DNA from: Bordetella parapertussis | Lineage (GTDB): Bacteria; Pseudomonadota; Gammaproteobacteria; Burkholderiales; Burkholderiaceae_C | Reading direction: 5' to 3' | DNA length: 7,790 nucleotides | Assembly (NCBI GenBank): GCA_945882755.1 | Contig: CAMCWS010000089.1 | Location: 1-7,790, forward strand | Shown: positions 6,187 through 7,790 of the stretch, piece by piece | Layout: each line of letters opens with the position of its first letter | How positions within the stretch are numbered: the first letter of the stretch is position 1 | Made by a program: the position numbers and the translations under genes | Notes under the pieces: model-generated | Told to the model about the DNA's origin: nothing | Databases searched by the model: none | What the model saw: the letters and a program-made list of their open reading frames with translations, nothing else

Positions 6187-7224
6187 CTAGGCTGGCGCTT
6201 GCAGGCTAAGCGCCAGGCTTAAACCGCTGACAAAGGCATCTTCAACGCGGTGACCGATAAGCCAGTCACCACAAAGACCTATGTGCTGCTCGTCGTCCCA
6301 AAAATAAGCCTGACCTGCGGCCTGCAATGTTTTGGCATAACGCCACAGGTGCAACTGGCTAAAACCAGGCTCTGCTCTGATGCCTGTTAATTCTGCAAAC
6401 GCTTTGAGTAGTTTCGCCTCGACCCGCGCCTCATCGTCTTGCACATGCTCTTGCGACCACTCGGCGCTGGCTTGCACTGTCCAACGCTCAATAGGCGAGC
6501 GACCCGGCTTGGAGGATTCCCGCGCCACCCAAGCAATGCGGTGATGGGTGCTTTGCGCGACATTCCATTGGGGCCCCATTTGTCCAAGCCCTGGTTGCAC
6601 CAAGGGAAAGGCCAGCATCAGCGTCCAGCAGGGCGCAACGCTCACGGCCTCGATGGCTGCCAAGGCCTTGAATTGCGCGGCGGGTGCGCCAGACTGGCGC
6701 AACAAATATGCGGCTTGCACATTTGGGATGGCCAGCACCACCGTATCAAAGCTACCCAGCACCTTGTCTTCAGCGCTGACTAACTGCCATTGCTTGCCTT
6801 TTCGGCGCAGTGCTTTGACGCTGGTGTTGCAAAAGAGTTGGCCGGCTTCTGCCAATGGCGCTGCCCAGTGCCTGACCAAGCTGTTCATGGCCGGTGCGCC
6901 CACAAAATGCAGCTCACGCGGAGGCTTGGGAACTTCGATCACTCTGCCCAGCGGGTCTCGCACCTGCACCGAGCTGGCGCTCCAAGGTTTGCACAAAGCC
7001 TGTGTGCCAGGGACCTCGTTAAGCGCTCGCATAAAGCGTTCGTCACGCACTGTGAAGTACTGAGCGCCATGGTCAAACCCGCCGTAGGGGGTGTCGCGTG
7101 TGGCCATGCGACCACCAGCACCTTTGCTCTTTTCAAAAACGCTGACACGGTGTCCAGCTTGGACCAAGGTTCTTGCGGCGGTGATGCCGGCCATGCCGGC
7201 ACCGATGACAGCGATATTTTTCAT
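6187..7224 (-). CDS. Renalase-like FAD/NAD(P)-dependent oxidoreductase
   Basis: A 345-aa flavoprotein of the amine-oxidase/renalase-like group. The N-terminus has a Rossmann dinucleotide fold: VIGAGMAG (6-13, GxGxxG), Glu31 after the second strand for ribose binding, and GAGGRMATR at 35-43, the GGRxxT-like motif of this superfamily. DHGAQYFTVRD (51-61) and the C-terminal GDWLIGHRVEDAFVSGL (319-335), which closes over the flavin, are typical of the bacterial renalase-like subgroup. No signal peptide or membrane segment is seen, so it is probably cytoplasmic. The substrate cannot be told from sequence. The ATG overlaps the TGA of the upstream LysR gene (ATGA), which suggests translational coupling. 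The gene ends 4 nt from the puc microprotein, in convergent orientation. Closeness to the pigment operon does not show a role in pigment metabolism. Confidence 0.88.
   Translation of the reverse strand: MKNIAVIGAGMAGITAARTLVQAGHRVSVFEKSKGAGGRMATRDTPYGGFDHGAQYFTVRDERFMRALNEVPGTQALCKPWSASSVQVRDPLGRVIEVPKPPRELHFVGAPAMNSLVRHWAAPLAEAGQLFCNTSVKALRRKGKQWQLVSAEDKVLGSFDTVVLAIPNVQAAYLLRQSGAPAAQFKALAAIEAVSVAPCWTLMLAFPLVQPGLGQMGPQWNVAQSTHHRIAWVARESSKPGRSPIERWTVQASAEWSQEHVQDDEARVEAKLLKAFAELTGIRAEPGFSQLHLWRYAKTLQAAGQAYFWDDEQHIGLCGDWLIGHRVEDAFVSGLSLALSLQAPA
6192..6216. terminator. Inverted repeat at the convergent 3' ends of the puc operon and the FAD oxidoreductase
   Basis: CTGGCGCTT (6192-6200) and AAGCGCCAG (6208-6216) form a perfect 9-bp stem with a 7-nt loop. 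It begins 9 nt after the 30-aa ORF stop and lies inside the last codons of the oxidoreductase on the other strand. No T-run follows directly on either strand, so it is not a textbook intrinsic terminator. A 3'-end stabilising or bidirectional terminating role is plausible because no other hairpin was noticed between the convergent genes. Confidence 0.45.
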
Positions 7225-7790
7225 AGGTCTGACTCTACACCGACTCGGGGGCTTTGGGGTGATTGACGTAACAAGGCTTTGCGAGTGGTGCTGTGGCTAA
7301 GTTGCTGTAGCCACCATTGCAAGGCTTTATCGCCTGCGGGTTGACCCTTGGTGCTGGGGTTTTCACGCCATGCGTAGCTGATGGTGGCCAGTCGCAAGGG
7401 ATGCATCACCTCGCACACACACAGCAAACCTTGATCGATAAAGGGCTTGGCCAAGGTCAATGGCAGAAAGCCCGACCCCAAACCGCGCAGTTGCGCGTCG
7501 AGCTTGGCTTGCATCGTGGGCACGGTGAACACATCTTGTCCGGCGAGCAGCCCAAAGGTCAGGCCCATCCCTTGGGGCACCGTGTCAGCCACCGCCACGG
7601 CGCGGTGGGATTGGATCAATCTGTTGCTCAGCGGTTGCGCCACATGCGCCAAGGGGTGCTGAGGTGCCACTGCAAACACAAACTCCACTTCGCCCAGTGG
7701 CGCAAAGCGCAACCCCGGGCTGTTGCTGAAGGCGTAGCTCACGCCGACCGCCAAATCGGCTTGGCCAGAGCTCAAAGCGCTCAAGGTGCC
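7221..7790 (-). CDS. LysR-family transcriptional regulator, N-terminus outside window
   Basis: The frame is open to the right edge and shows 189 residues of a LysR-type effector-binding domain. It opens with GTLSALSSGQADLAVGV, the usual strand before the first lobe; FAPLGEVEFVFAVAPQHPLA and the later QAKLDAQLRGLGSGFLP and FIDQGLLC blocks follow the periplasmic-binding-protein-like fold of the family. A typical LysR protein is about 300 aa, so roughly 110 residues including the DNA-binding helix-turn-helix lie beyond the window. A TTG at 7784 could be read as a start but is clearly internal. The C-terminal tail (TTRKALLRQSPQSPRVGVESDL) is poorly conserved in character. It is co-directional with, and overlaps by 4 nt, the oxidoreductase gene, so it is probably co-transcribed and may respond to a related metabolite (inference). 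Confidence 0.9.
   Translation of the reverse strand, partial: GTLSALSSGQADLAVGVSYAFSNSPGLRFAPLGEVEFVFAVAPQHPLAHVAQPLSNRLIQSHRAVAVADTVPQGMGLTFGLLAGQDVFTVPTMQAKLDAQLRGLGSGFLPLTLAKPFIDQGLLCVCEVMHPLRLATISYAWRENPSTKGQPAGDKALQWWLQQLSHSTTRKALLRQSPQSPRVGVESDL

Noticed and set aside
6790..7266. 158-codon open frame on the + strand opposite the FAD oxidoreductase
   Set aside because: Antisense shadow of a gene with clear Rossmann and FAD motifs; no domain seen.
7784..7784. TTG at 7784 as the start of the LysR gene
   Set aside because: The frame stays open to the window edge and the residues upstream continue the family pattern, so the gene starts outside the window.

Overview
The window looks like the chromosome of a phototrophic betaproteobacterium, most likely in or near the Comamonadaceae (Rhodoferax/Limnohabitans-like). 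The evidence is a GC-rich coding style, AlaS, TrmB and GluQRS proteins of proteobacterial type, and a peripheral light-harvesting (LH2) operon of purple-bacterial type. The genus is inferred from overall impression, not from any search.

Layout from left to right. (1) alaS on the + strand lacks about 43 N-terminal residues at the window edge. (2) gluQRS and trmB lie on the - strand, gluQRS upstream of trmB with a 7-nt gap. trmB converges on alaS and the two stop codons overlap. All three genes act on tRNA: charging of tRNA-Ala, glutamylation of queuosine in tRNA-Asp, and m7G46 methylation. (3) A 212-bp divergent intergenic region holds a sigma70-type promoter overlapped by two TGT-N12-ACA sites 8 bp apart, the classic tandem arrangement bound by PpsR/CrtJ. 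(4) The puc operon on the + strand contains pucB (LH2 beta, 48 aa), pucA (LH2 alpha, 63 aa), a perfect 10-bp hairpin with a T-run, pucC (454-aa LH2 assembly/BChl-delivery MFS protein) and a 30-aa single-span membrane ORF with a strong ribosome binding site. (5) On the - strand, converging on the puc operon, are a truncated LysR-type regulator and a renalase-like FAD oxidoreductase, joined by an ATGA stop/start overlap.

How the genes work together. PucB and PucA are the structural BChl/carotenoid-binding subunits of LH2, PucC is needed to assemble them, and the terminal microprotein is a candidate LH2-associated subunit. Repression by PpsR under oxygen or light would shut the operon off. The hairpin after pucA would leave pucBA mRNA in excess over pucC.

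Most interesting points. PucA carries Phe44-Leu45 in place of the Tyr44-Trp45/Tyr45 pair of B800-850 complexes, so a blue-shifted B800-820-type (LH3-like) antenna is predicted. PucB has Gln27 where the B800-contacting Arg normally sits. A 30-aa membrane peptide ends the operon. The promoter contains a perfect 8+4+8 palindrome centred between the two PpsR sites. No CRISPR array, rRNA, tRNA, IS element or phage gene was seen.
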